DNA from: Pseudolactococcus piscium
GTDB taxonomy: Bacteria; Bacillota; Bacilli; Lactobacillales; Streptococcaceae
DNA length: 64,000 nucleotides
Assembly: GCF_002441695.1 (NCBI RefSeq)
Contig: NZ_JXJW01000013.1
Location: 17,918 to 81,917, forward strand
Direction of reading: 5' to 3'
Below the pieces are notes generated by a model. That model ran no database searches. It worked only from the letters and a program-made list of their open reading frames with translations, and had not been told where the DNA came from. The position numbers and the translations under genes were made by a program. This document shows, in pieces, positions 50,273-58,364 of the stretch. How positions within the stretch are numbered: the first letter of the stretch is position 1; every line of letters begins with the position of its first letter.

Positions 50273-51532
50273 ATGAAAGAACTTAATAAAAGACATTTTT
50301 TAAACTACTCGATTTTAATCCCCTATCTGATTTTATCTGTATTGGGTCTTATTATCGTCTTCTCAACAACAGTACCGCACCAAATTGAATTAGGTTTACC
50401 ACCTTATCAGCTATTTAGAAACCAGACTATCTTCTTTGTTTTTTCCTTGGTGATGATCGCCATGATCTATAAGATGAAGGTAGATAAACTCAGATCACGT
50501 GGGTGGTTTGGCATCTTAATTCCGATTATGCTAGCCTTGTTATTTATCGCCAGGTTTCTAGCCCCACCAATTAATGGCGCCCATGGTTGGATTCCTGTTC
50601 CAGGGATTGGTACCATTCAACCTGCTGAGTATTTGAAACTCGTTTCTGTCTGGTTCTTAGCAGCAACTTTTGCAGCAAAACAGAAGAAAATTAGAGCGCA
50701 TGATATCAATGCCCTGTTTGATCGCAATCAATTTTTCGTCAATTTCATCAGCGGTTGGCGTCTCTGGATGGTCTTAATGGTGGGTGCGGTTGTTGTCATG
50801 CCAGACATGGGGAATGCCCTTCTGATATTGATTAGTTCAGCAATCGTTTTGGCAACAAGTGGTATTTCTTATCGCTGGACAACAGGTTTCTTAAAGATAT
50901 TTGGTATCTTTTCACTCATCGCTTTAGCAATTTTAAAAATTACCGGTGGCAATATTATTCCTAGTATTTTTGGTTCGATTACCTATGTGAATAAACGCTT
51001 TATTGCTTTTGCAAATCCATTTCAGGACAGTAGTGATTCAGGTCACCAAATGATTAACGGCTATTACGCTATGTCAAATGGGGGGTGGTTTGGTCGAGGA
51101 TTAGGTAATTCTATTGAGAAAAAAGGCTACTTACCCGAGGCCCACACTGACTTCGTATTTGCGATTGTGATGGAAGAATTAGGGTTGATTGGTGGTATGA
51201 TTATTTTAGGCTTGATTTTCTTTCTCATCATGCGTATTTTTATGGTTGGCATTCGTGCTAAAGATCCGTTTAATAGCATGATGTCGATTGGTGTCGGCGG
51301 GATCTTTTTTGCCCAAGTACTGGTTAATATTGGCGGTATTGCGGGGTTGATCCCCTCTACAGGTGTTACCTTCCCATTTCTAAGTCAAGGGGGGAATTCA
51401 CTCCTGATTTTATCGGTAGGTATCGGATTTGTTCTTAATATTTCTGCTGATGAAAAACGGCGAGAGTTAGCAGAAATCACATCAAAATATGATCTGTCTG
51501 AGTTATCAGACATCTCGCTTAGTAAGTCCTAG
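50273..51532 (+). CDS. ftsW: SEDS peptidoglycan polymerase FtsW
   Basis: Septal glycosyltransferase working with a class B PBP. 419 aa with about 10 membrane helices; GAHGWIPVPGIGTIQPAEYLKL (about residue 102, containing the catalytic Asp-region loop of SEDS proteins), PDMGNALLIL, MSNGGWFGRGLGNSIEKKGYLPEAHTDFVFA (split by the SEDS signature) and GVTFPFLSQGGNSL. Its own ATG has only a weak AAAAAAG upstream and overlaps the stop of an 8-codon ORF, so initiation is likely coupled. Confidence 0.94.
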   Translation: MKELNKRHFLNYSILIPYLILSVLGLIIVFSTTVPHQIELGLPPYQLFRNQTIFFVFSLVMIAMIYKMKVDKLRSRGWFGILIPIMLALLFIARFLAPPINGAHGWIPVPGIGTIQPAEYLKLVSVWFLAATFAAKQKKIRAHDINALFDRNQFFVNFISGWRLWMVLMVGAVVVMPDMGNALLILISSAIVLATSGISYRWTTGFLKIFGIFSLIALAILKITGGNIIPSIFGSITYVNKRFIAFANPFQDSSDSGHQMINGYYAMSNGGWFGRGLGNSIEKKGYLPEAHTDFVFAIVMEELGLIGGMIILGLIFFLIMRIFMVGIRAKDPFNSMMSIGVGGIFFAQVLVNIGGIAGLIPSTGVTFPFLSQGGNSLLILSVGIGFVLNISADEKRRELAEITSKYDLSELSDISLSKS

Positions 51533-51623
51533 TAGGCGTTATCAAGCAAAAGAAATGAAGTATTGATTAGTATAGGTGACATCAAGGGTTAAGCATGTGA
51601 CACTTGATTGCAGAAACAGTTTT

Positions 51624-51656
51624 AAAAGGAGCCGCTTTAGGCTATCTTTTATTTTT
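51624..51656 (+). terminator. attenuator-like hairpin before pyc
   Basis: AAAAG + AGCC pairs with GGCT + CTTTT (internal loop G versus AT), then ATTTTT. It ends ftsW transcripts or attenuates pyc. Confidence 0.6.
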
Positions 51657-51679
51657 GTAAAAATTGAAAGGTTTTATAA

Positions 51680-54600
51680 ATGAAAAAACTATTAGTTGCT
51701 AACCGTGGTGAAATCGCAATCCGTGTTTTCCGTGCCTGTAGTGAGTTGGGTATTTCAACCGTCGCAATTTATGCTAAGGAAGATGAGTATTCTGTTCACC
51801 GATTTAAAGCAGATGAAGCCTACATGGTCGGTGAAGGTAAAAAACCGATTGACGCTTACTTGGATAGTGATGATATCGTGCGCATTGCCTTAGAATCAGG
51901 TGCAGAAGCGATTCACCCAGGCTATGGCTTGCTATCAGAAAATATTGACTTTGCTCGTAAAGTCGAAGCAGCAGGCTTGATTTTTGTGGGCCCAACCTTA
52001 CACCATCTGGATATTTTTGGTGACAAAATCAAGGCTAAAGAAGCATCTGTTGCTGCTGGTGTCGGGTCAATCCCAGGTACTGAAGGGCCAGTTGACCTAG
52101 AAGGTGCTTTAGACTTCGGTCGTACCTTTGGCTACCCTGTCATGATCAAAGCTGCGCTTGGCGGCGGTGGCCGTGGTATGCGTGTCGCCCATAATGAAGC
52201 TGAAGCGCGTGATGGCTATGTACGTGCAGCTTCTGAGGCTAAGTCTGCTTTTGGCTCGGATGAAATTTATGTTGAAAAATACATTACAGATCCGAAACAC
52301 ATCGAAGTACAAATACTCGGTGACTCACATGGTAATGTTGTCCATCTTTATGAGCGTGACTGTTCTGTCCAACGCCGCAATCAAAAAGTGATCGAGGTTG
52401 CACCGAGTGTTGGGATGTCAGATGAATTGCGCATGCGTATCTGTGATGCAGCAGTCCAACTCTGTAAACACGTTGGCTATGTCAATGCAGGGACAGTTGA
52501 GTTCCTAGTAAAAGATAATGAATTTTACTTTATCGAGGTCAATCCACGTGTTCAGGTGGAACATACAATTACAGAAGCAGTTACTGGTATCGACATCGTT
52601 CAGGCACAAATCCTGATTTCTGAAGGTGCAAACCTGCATCAAGATATCAAGATTCCATTACAAGCAGATATGCCTTTATTAGGGTCAGCAATCCAATGTC
52701 GGATTACAACAGAAGATCCAGAGAATAATTTCTTACCTGATACTGGGATTATCGACACTTACCGCTCTCCAGGTGGGTTTGGTGTCCGACTAGATGTCGG
52801 CAATGCCTATTCTGGTTATGAAGTAACGCCTTACTTTGATAGTCTGTTAGTTAAAGTCATTACGCAAGCAACTGACTTCAGTGCTAGTATCTTAAAAATG
52901 GATCGTTGTTTACGTGAGTTCCGAATTCGTGGCGTGAAAACAAATATTCCTTTCTTGAGAAATGTGTTGAATCATCCAGAATTTGTTGCTGGTAACGCAA
53001 AAACGACTTTCATCGATAGTACGACTGAGCTGTATAACTTCCCACGCCTACGTGACCGCGGGAATAAAACAATGAAATACGTTGCCAATATCACGGTAAA
53101 TGGCTTCCCTGGTATCAGTAAGGTTTCTAAACCCTACTTTGATGAAACACGCTATCCAAAAGTTAAAAAGATAGAGACGCTCACAACTAAAAATATCCTA
53201 GATAATCAAGGTGCTGATGCTGTTGTGGCCTACGTCAAGTCTCGTAAGGAAGTCTTACTGACAGATACGACACTACGTGATGCCCATCAAAGTCTACTTG
53301 CAACACGGATGCGTTTGCAAGATATGAAAAAAGTCGCAAGTTCGATTGATCAAGGCTTACCTAATCTATTTTCATCAGAAATGTGGGGAGGCGCTACATT
53401 TGACGTCGCCTACCGTTTCTTAAATGAAAGCCCATGGTATCGCCTACGTGAACTACGTAAGTTGATGCCAAATACTATGTTCCAGATGTTATTCCGCGGC
53501 TCTAATGCGGTCGGCTATCAAAATTATCCAGACAACGTGATCGAGGAATTCATTAAAGTTGCAGCGCATGAAGGCATGGATGTCTTTCGTATCTTTGACT
53601 CATTAAACTGGTTACCACAGATGGAAAAATCTATCCAAGCAGTCCGTGATACAGGGAAATTGGTTGAAGCAACGATGTGCTATACCGGTGATATCTTAGA
53701 TAATGACCGTCAAAAATATAATATCAAGTACTATAAAGACTTGGCTAAAGAGCTGCAAGCAACGGGTGCTCATATCTTAGCAATCAAGGATATGGCAGGT
53801 ATTCTTAAGCCGCAAGCAGCCTATCGCTTGATATCTGAGTTAAAAGAGACGATTGATATTCCACTCCATCTCCATACACATGATACTGCCGGAAATGGCG
53901 TGATGATTTATTCTGCAGCCGTCGCTGCAGGCGTTGACATCATCGATGTTGCGGCATCTGCCCTATCATCAGGCACAAGTCAACCAAGTATGACATCAGT
54001 TTACTATGCCCTTAAAAATGGCGAGAGGACACCAGAGCTAGACGTTGATAATGCAACGCAGATCAACCATTACTGGGAAGATGTCCGTAAGTTCTATACA
54101 CCATTTGAAAAAGGCCTTACAAGCCCGCAAACGGAAGTTTACAGCCATGAAATGCCTGGTGGGCAATATACCAACCTTCAGTCACAAGCAGCTGCTGTAG
54201 GCCTTGGTTTGCGCTTTGACGAGGTCAAGGTGATGTATCATACAGTTAACATGATGTTTGGTGATATCATCAAAGTCACACCATCTTCTAAAGTTGTTGG
54301 TGATATGGCCTTGTTTATGGTTCAAAATGATTTGAGTGAAGATGATATTTATGAAAAGGGAGATACACTTAACTTCCCTGAATCAGTCATCAGCTTTTTT
54401 GCAGGTGACCTAGGTCAACCAGTAGGTGGCTTCCCAGAGAAATTGAAAAAGATTATTCTCAAAGATAAGCCATTTTTCACAGATCGTCCAGGCTTACATG
54501 CACCAGCTGTTAGTTTTGAGGCTGTCACTGCAGAGTTAACTGAGAAGTTAGGCTATACACCAGGTCGTCATGAAGTCTTGAGTTATATTCTATATCCACA

Positions 54601-55093
54601 GGTCTTCTTGGACTACCAAAAGATGCAAAATGAATTTGGCAGTGTGACCTTGCTTGATACACCGACTTTCTTTAATGGGATGCGTGTTGGTGAGAAAATT
54701 TCAGTTGAGATTGAAAAAGGTAAGACTTTATTAATCCATTTGGATAGTATTTCTGAGCCAGATAATGAAGGCAATAGAACACTCTTCTTTAACCTGAACG
54801 GTCAACGACGGGAAGTGGTCATCAAAGACACGTCTGTTAAATCGATGACTGCAGTCAAAGAAAAAGCAGAGCCAAGTAATCGTCATCATATTGGGGCAAC
54901 GATGCCAGGATCCGTTGTTACCATACTGGTTGAAGCTGATGAGAAAGTTGTTAAGGGGCAACCACTTATGGTAACCGAAGCCATGAAGATGGAAACAACG
55001 ATTGAGTCGCCAGCTGATGGTGAAATTAAGAAAATCTATGTCAAGGCATCGGAAGCGATTGCGACACAAGATTTATTAATCGAATTGAAATAA
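51680..55093 (+). CDS. pyc: pyruvate carboxylase
   Basis: Biotin enzyme that carboxylates pyruvate to oxaloacetate, supplying aspartate in lactic acid bacteria. 1137 aa in four domains: biotin carboxylase (1-450; GGGGRGMRVAHNE, ERDCSVQRRNQK, FIEVNPRVQVEHTITE), carboxyltransferase (about 530-800; LLTDTTLRDAHQSLLATR, MAGILKP, HLHTHDTAGNG), allosteric linker, and BCCP with biotinylated K1103 in TEAMKMET. BirA at 1.1 kb should attach the biotin. AAAGG precedes the start. Confidence 0.97.
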   Translation: MKKLLVANRGEIAIRVFRACSELGISTVAIYAKEDEYSVHRFKADEAYMVGEGKKPIDAYLDSDDIVRIALESGAEAIHPGYGLLSENIDFARKVEAAGLIFVGPTLHHLDIFGDKIKAKEASVAAGVGSIPGTEGPVDLEGALDFGRTFGYPVMIKAALGGGGRGMRVAHNEAEARDGYVRAASEAKSAFGSDEIYVEKYITDPKHIEVQILGDSHGNVVHLYERDCSVQRRNQKVIEVAPSVGMSDELRMRICDAAVQLCKHVGYVNAGTVEFLVKDNEFYFIEVNPRVQVEHTITEAVTGIDIVQAQILISEGANLHQDIKIPLQADMPLLGSAIQCRITTEDPENNFLPDTGIIDTYRSPGGFGVRLDVGNAYSGYEVTPYFDSLLVKVITQATDFSASILKMDRCLREFRIRGVKTNIPFLRNVLNHPEFVAGNAKTTFIDSTTELYNFPRLRDRGNKTMKYVANITVNGFPGISKVSKPYFDETRYPKVKKIETLTTKNILDNQGADAVVAYVKSRKEVLLTDTTLRDAHQSLLATRMRLQDMKKVASSIDQGLPNLFSSEMWGGATFDVAYRFLNESPWYRLRELRKLMPNTMFQMLFRGSNAVGYQNYPDNVIEEFIKVAAHEGMDVFRIFDSLNWLPQMEKSIQAVRDTGKLVEATMCYTGDILDNDRQKYNIKYYKDLAKELQATGAHILAIKDMAGILKPQAAYRLISELKETIDIPLHLHTHDTAGNGVMIYSAAVAAGVDIIDVAASALSSGTSQPSMTSVYYALKNGERTPELDVDNATQINHYWEDVRKFYTPFEKGLTSPQTEVYSHEMPGGQYTNLQSQAAAVGLGLRFDEVKVMYHTVNMMFGDIIKVTPSSKVVGDMALFMVQNDLSEDDIYEKGDTLNFPESVISFFAGDLGQPVGGFPEKLKKIILKDKPFFTDRPGLHAPAVSFEAVTAELTEKLGYTPGRHEVLSYILYPQVFLDYQKMQNEFGSVTLLDTPTFFNGMRVGEKISVEIEKGKTLLIHLDSISEPDNEGNRTLFFNLNGQRREVVIKDTSVKSMTAVKEKAEPSNRHHIGATMPGSVVTILVEADEKVVKGQPLMVTEAMKMETTIESPADGEIKKIYVKASEAIATQDLLIELK

Positions 55094-55110
55094 AATAAGC
55101 TATATATTAA

Positions 55111-55153
55111 AAACTTGTGCGTTAGCTACTTAGTAGGCGAACAAGTTTTTTTT
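55111..55153 (+). terminator. terminator after pyc
   Basis: AAACTTGT / ACAAGTTT (8 bp) plus CG/CG above, then TTTTT. Confidence 0.88.
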
Positions 55154-55280
55154 GTTAAGCATGAGGCTGCTATGCCAATCGTTACAAGGGACAAACGGTG
55201 AAAACGATCTTAGATAATTTTTATCCAATAAGATAAAATAAAAATAAGTACAGTAAAAACTAGAATAATGCTTCACAAAG

Positions 55281-55289
55281 TGGTATAAT
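55281..55289 (+). promoter_or_regulatory. extended -10 promoter of fba
   Basis: TGG-TATAAT (box 55284-55289); no good -35. Confidence 0.6.
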
Positions 55290-55324
55290 TAACACGTTAA
55301 ATAAATTTTGGAGGAAATTAAAAA

Positions 55325-56221
55325 ATGGCAATCGTTTCAGCAGAAAAATTCATTCAAGCCGCTCGTGACAACGGGTACGCAATTGGTGGTTTCAATACAA
55401 ACAACTTGGAGTGGACTCAAGCTATCTTGCGCGCAGCAGAAGCTAAGAAAACACCAGTACTTATCCAAACTTCTATGGGTGCGGCTAAATACATGGGTGG
55501 TTACAAAATGTGTAAATTACTCGTTGAAACTCTTGTAGAATCAATGAACATCACTGTACCTGTATCTATCCACCTTGACCACGGTCATTTCGAAGACGCT
55601 TTGGAATGTATCGAAGTTGGTTACTCTTCATTGATGTTTGACGGTTCGCATCTTCCAATCGAAGAAAACCTCAAACTTGCTGAAGAAGTTATCGCTAAAG
55701 CACACGCTAAAGGCATTTCAGTTGAGTGTGAAGTTGGCTCTATCGGTGGTGAAGAAGACGGTATCGTTGGTGAAGGCGAACTTGCACCAATCGAAGATGC
55801 AGTAGCAATGGCTAAACTTGGCGTTGACTTCCTTGCAGCTGGTATCGGTAACATCCACGGACCTTACCCAGAAAACTGGAAAGGTCTTCACATCGACCAC
55901 TTGACTAAATTAAACGAAGCGCTTATCGCTGCTATGGGCAAAAATGTACCGATCGTATTACACGGTGGTTCAGGAATCCCTGACGATCAAATCCGCGAAG
56001 CAATCGCTAACGGTGTTGCTAAAATCAACGTTAACACTGAGTGTCAACTTGCTTTTGCAAAAGCAACTCGCGAATTCGTAGCAGTATTTAACGCTAACGA
56101 AGCTGAATACATGAAGAAAAAAATCTTCGACCCACGTAAATTCTTGAAACCTGGTTTCGATGCAATTACTGCTTCAGTTGAAGAACGTATCGAAGTTTTC
56201 GGTTCAGCAAACAAAGCTTAA
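55325..56221 (+). CDS. fba: fructose-bisphosphate aldolase, class II
   Basis: Zn-dependent aldolase cleaving fructose-1,6-bisphosphate. 298 aa, starting AIVSAEKFIQAARDNGYAIGGFN. Metal ligands: His in HLDHGHFEDA (about 82-85), Glu in SVECEVGSIGGEEDG, His in GIGNIHGPYP and VLHGGSGI; phosphate/substrate loop VNTECQ. GGAGG precedes the start. Codon bias is strong. The 3' end of this gene is repeated at the far side of the accessory island. Confidence 0.98.
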   Translation: MAIVSAEKFIQAARDNGYAIGGFNTNNLEWTQAILRAAEAKKTPVLIQTSMGAAKYMGGYKMCKLLVETLVESMNITVPVSIHLDHGHFEDALECIEVGYSSLMFDGSHLPIEENLKLAEEVIAKAHAKGISVECEVGSIGGEEDGIVGEGELAPIEDAVAMAKLGVDFLAAGIGNIHGPYPENWKGLHIDHLTKLNEALIAAMGKNVPIVLHGGSGIPDDQIREAIANGVAKINVNTECQLAFAKATREFVAVFNANEAEYMKKKIFDPRKFLKPGFDAITASVEERIEVFGSANKA

Positions 56222-56271
56222 TTAATTTCTGCGAAGCAATCTTAGATTGTGAGCAAACAAAGCATAATTAA
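56203..56271 (+). repeat. fba 3'-end repeat, left copies
   Basis: GCAAACAAAGCTTAATTAA (56207-56225) spans the fba stop codon. A near copy, GCAAACAAAGCATAATTAA, is at 56253-56271 (one mismatch). A third, GCAAATAAAGCTTAATTAA (one mismatch), is at 63918-63936, with the preceding TTCA also shared. The copies bracket the island. Confidence 0.85.
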
Positions 56272-56292
56272 GTTTTAAAGTATAAATAAATC

Positions 56293-56322
56293 AACGTTTG
56301 TCACTTGTGGCAGGCGTTTTTT
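56293..56322 (+). terminator. fba terminator, left copy
   Basis: AACGTTTG pairs with CAGGCGTT (two G-T pairs), with CAC/GTG above, then TTTTTT. A nearly identical hairpin is at 63940-63970. Confidence 0.88.
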
Positions 56323-56442
56323 ATATTTACATTTTCTACTACTTACAACGTAGTAGAAAGAGCCCATGCTAGATGGATTTTAAATATCTTATGCAAAGTA
56401 TATAAAGAGAAAATATGGTAGCTATTTTAAAATGTAGACGAA

Positions 56443-56729
56443 ATGAAAACTAAAATAAAAAAGTATTGGATCAATGCTTAGAGTAATTCTTATTGTAGTT
56501 ATATCAGGTGATGCTTATTTTTATCAATCAAAAATTGATCATGATAAAAAAGAAAACTGGAACGTGATAAAGCTCACCATAAACTAGAAATAAGTACTGA
56601 TGAATCTGTTGAGTTAGTTTATAATAGCAGAAAACAGAAAAAGACTTCAGACGAATCTGGTGATTCAAGTGAATGCAACGCTTTTTACTATATTAAAAAA
56701 AGTTTTATGATGAGAGGAGATGATTCATA
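56443..56729 (+). pseudogene. decayed small membrane-anchored protein gene
   Basis: Three overlapping frames read as one protein with two frameshifts: MKTKIKKYWI (56443 on), then LRVILIVVISGDAYFYQSK (a hydrophobic helix from 56474), then KLERDKAHHKLEISTDESVE to a TAA ending at 56729. The shifts are near 56472 and in the A-rich run near 56545. The restored product would be a basic N-terminus, one membrane helix and a charged extracellular part. Family unknown. The next frame overlaps its stop (TAATG). Confidence 0.6.
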
Positions 56730-56951
56730 ATGATATATTTTAATGATCCAGTTGGAGATGGTGCACAAGCCTCAACGGACATCTCTGTTTCGGAAATCCC
56801 CTCATCATTTGATGTGAAATATCAAGAAAAAGATAGTACAGGAACTGGTATGTATAGAGATATCAAAAATTTAGATGGTCAAGTTCAGGTTGTCAATTTT
56901 GTTGAAAAAAAAATTGATACTGATAGAATGGAGTATATTAGTTTGCCATAA
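56730..56951 (+). CDS. hypothetical protein, 73 aa
   Basis: Starts MIYFNDPVGDGAQASTDISV right on the stop of the decayed gene, with AGAGGAG 10 nt upstream, so it was translationally coupled to it. Acidic, soluble, no signal peptide. It may be the second gene of a small two-gene unit, or the separated C-terminal part of the same protein. I do not recognise it. A terminator follows at once. Confidence 0.5.
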   Translation: MIYFNDPVGDGAQASTDISVSEIPSSFDVKYQEKDSTGTGMYRDIKNLDGQVQVVNFVEKKIDTDRMEYISLP

Positions 56952-56968
56952 AAAAGTAATGGAGTAGT

Positions 56969-56996
56969 CTGCTATACTTGGTGTAGTAGGTTTTTT
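56969..56996 (+). terminator. terminator after the 73-aa gene
   Basis: CTGCTATAC-TTG-GTGTAGTAG (9 bp with G-T pairs), then TTTTTT. Confidence 0.8.
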
Positions 56997-57073
56997 ACGT
57001 TGAATGGTTCGTACATGTCTTTTAGTAAACATCGTACAAATATCAATTAATATGATAAAATTAAGTTAAATGT

Positions 57074-57101
57074 TTGCGCTATCAAAATTAGATGTTATAT
57101 T
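57074..57101 (+). promoter_or_regulatory. promoter of the nuclease-herA operon
   Basis: TTGCGC (57074-57079), 16-bp spacer, TGT-TATATT (57096-57101, extended). Start about 57108; GAAGAGG ribosome site precedes ATG 57163. I see nothing else in 56997-57162. Confidence 0.55.
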
Positions 57102-57162
57102 TTGGGGCTAAATCAAAGGGTAAAAATAAAACCTAATAATTTATTTTGGAAGAGGTGTTTAA

Positions 57163-58353
57163 ATGACAGATAGAACAGCCATCAATACTATAAAAGGGTA
57201 CTTTTACCAGTTTGATTATTATATTTTGCAGATATTAAAATGTGAAAATGAAGAGGATATTGTGATTATAGAAGGTATTGAAGATGTAGATATACGTACA
57301 GCATCTGAAGAAACTGCTGTTCAATGTAAATATTATGCTGGGACAGAGTATAACCATTCAATCCTAAAGGATCCTATAATCTGGATGATTAAACATTTTA
57401 AAGATAATCAGTCCAATAATTATAAATACAAGATTTACGGTCATTATCAGAGTGGACAAGAGAAGTTAGAAAGAATAATTGATGTTGAATTTTTAAAAAA
57501 AATGTTTTTAACAAGAAAAAAAGATAAAATAAAGTATGAAATATATAAAGAATTAAAATTATCAGATGAACAACTAAGTATATTTTTACAACGATTAACT
57601 GTTAATATTAAAGCTCCTGAGTATGACGTACAAAATAAAGAGATATTTGAAGAAATTAAGAAAATTTTTGCCTGTGATGATTCGGATGCTGAGTTTTATT
57701 ATAATAATGCTTTGAGATTAACTAAAGAAAAATCGATGAATGCACAAATTGAGGATCGAAAAATTAGTAAGAAAGACTTTTTGCATAACATTTCAAATAA
57801 ACAGGAGTTATTTAATAATTGGTATCTAGAATTTATAGGTAGAGATAAGTTTCTTAAACTCATGAAAAAAAAATATTTTAGTGAATTTAACTTATCACCA
57901 AATACTAGATTCATACTTGTTGAGTGTGGTCACAAAACGAATAACTTAGCTTTGAAACAGATGATTATTAATATCTCTAGTAAACTTAGTAGAATATCTA
58001 AAAGAGAAAAAGACTCCTTTTGTCCGTATATCTATCTTTATGGAATTGATGAAAATAAATTAATACAAGTAAAACAAATGCTTAGGGCAGATGGTGTTAA
58101 TTTTATTGATGGATTCAATTTTAAAGGTGCTGATTTTGATTTGGAATCTATATTGATAGACTCTGACTGTCATAATCAAATAAAAATGAAAATAATAAAC
58201 GATGTAGATGATATTGAAAATATATTAAATAGAACAACCAATACTAGAAAAATTTTTCAATTTTATATTAATGAACCTTTCTATAGTTGTTCTTTACACG
58301 AACATAATAAAATACCAATTAAATCCGTCAGTGACATATTAGAAATTATATAG
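57163..58353 (+). CDS. putative DUF4297-like dsDNA nuclease paired with HerA
   Basis: A 396-aa protein. The N-terminus has a restriction-endonuclease-like pattern of the DUF4297/Cap4 kind: TIKGYFYQFDYY (residues 9-20), then EGIEDVDI (37-44) and VQCKYY (53-58), giving the acidic E/D and Q-x-K catalytic triad. The rest (about 100-396) is Lys-rich alpha/beta with no domain I recognise; it has FILVECGHKTNN and YIYLYGID. No membrane helix. HerA follows after 11 bases, in one operon. HerA with a DUF4297 nuclease is a known anti-phage pairing; this partner is divergent. AT-rich relative to the core genes. Confidence 0.7.
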   Translation: MTDRTAINTIKGYFYQFDYYILQILKCENEEDIVIIEGIEDVDIRTASEETAVQCKYYAGTEYNHSILKDPIIWMIKHFKDNQSNNYKYKIYGHYQSGQEKLERIIDVEFLKKMFLTRKKDKIKYEIYKELKLSDEQLSIFLQRLTVNIKAPEYDVQNKEIFEEIKKIFACDDSDAEFYYNNALRLTKEKSMNAQIEDRKISKKDFLHNISNKQELFNNWYLEFIGRDKFLKLMKKKYFSEFNLSPNTRFILVECGHKTNNLALKQMIINISSKLSRISKREKDSFCPYIYLYGIDENKLIQVKQMLRADGVNFIDGFNFKGADFDLESILIDSDCHNQIKMKIINDVDDIENILNRTTNTRKIFQFYINEPFYSCSLHEHNKIPIKSVSDILEII

Positions 58354-58364
58354 GTGAAGAGAAA

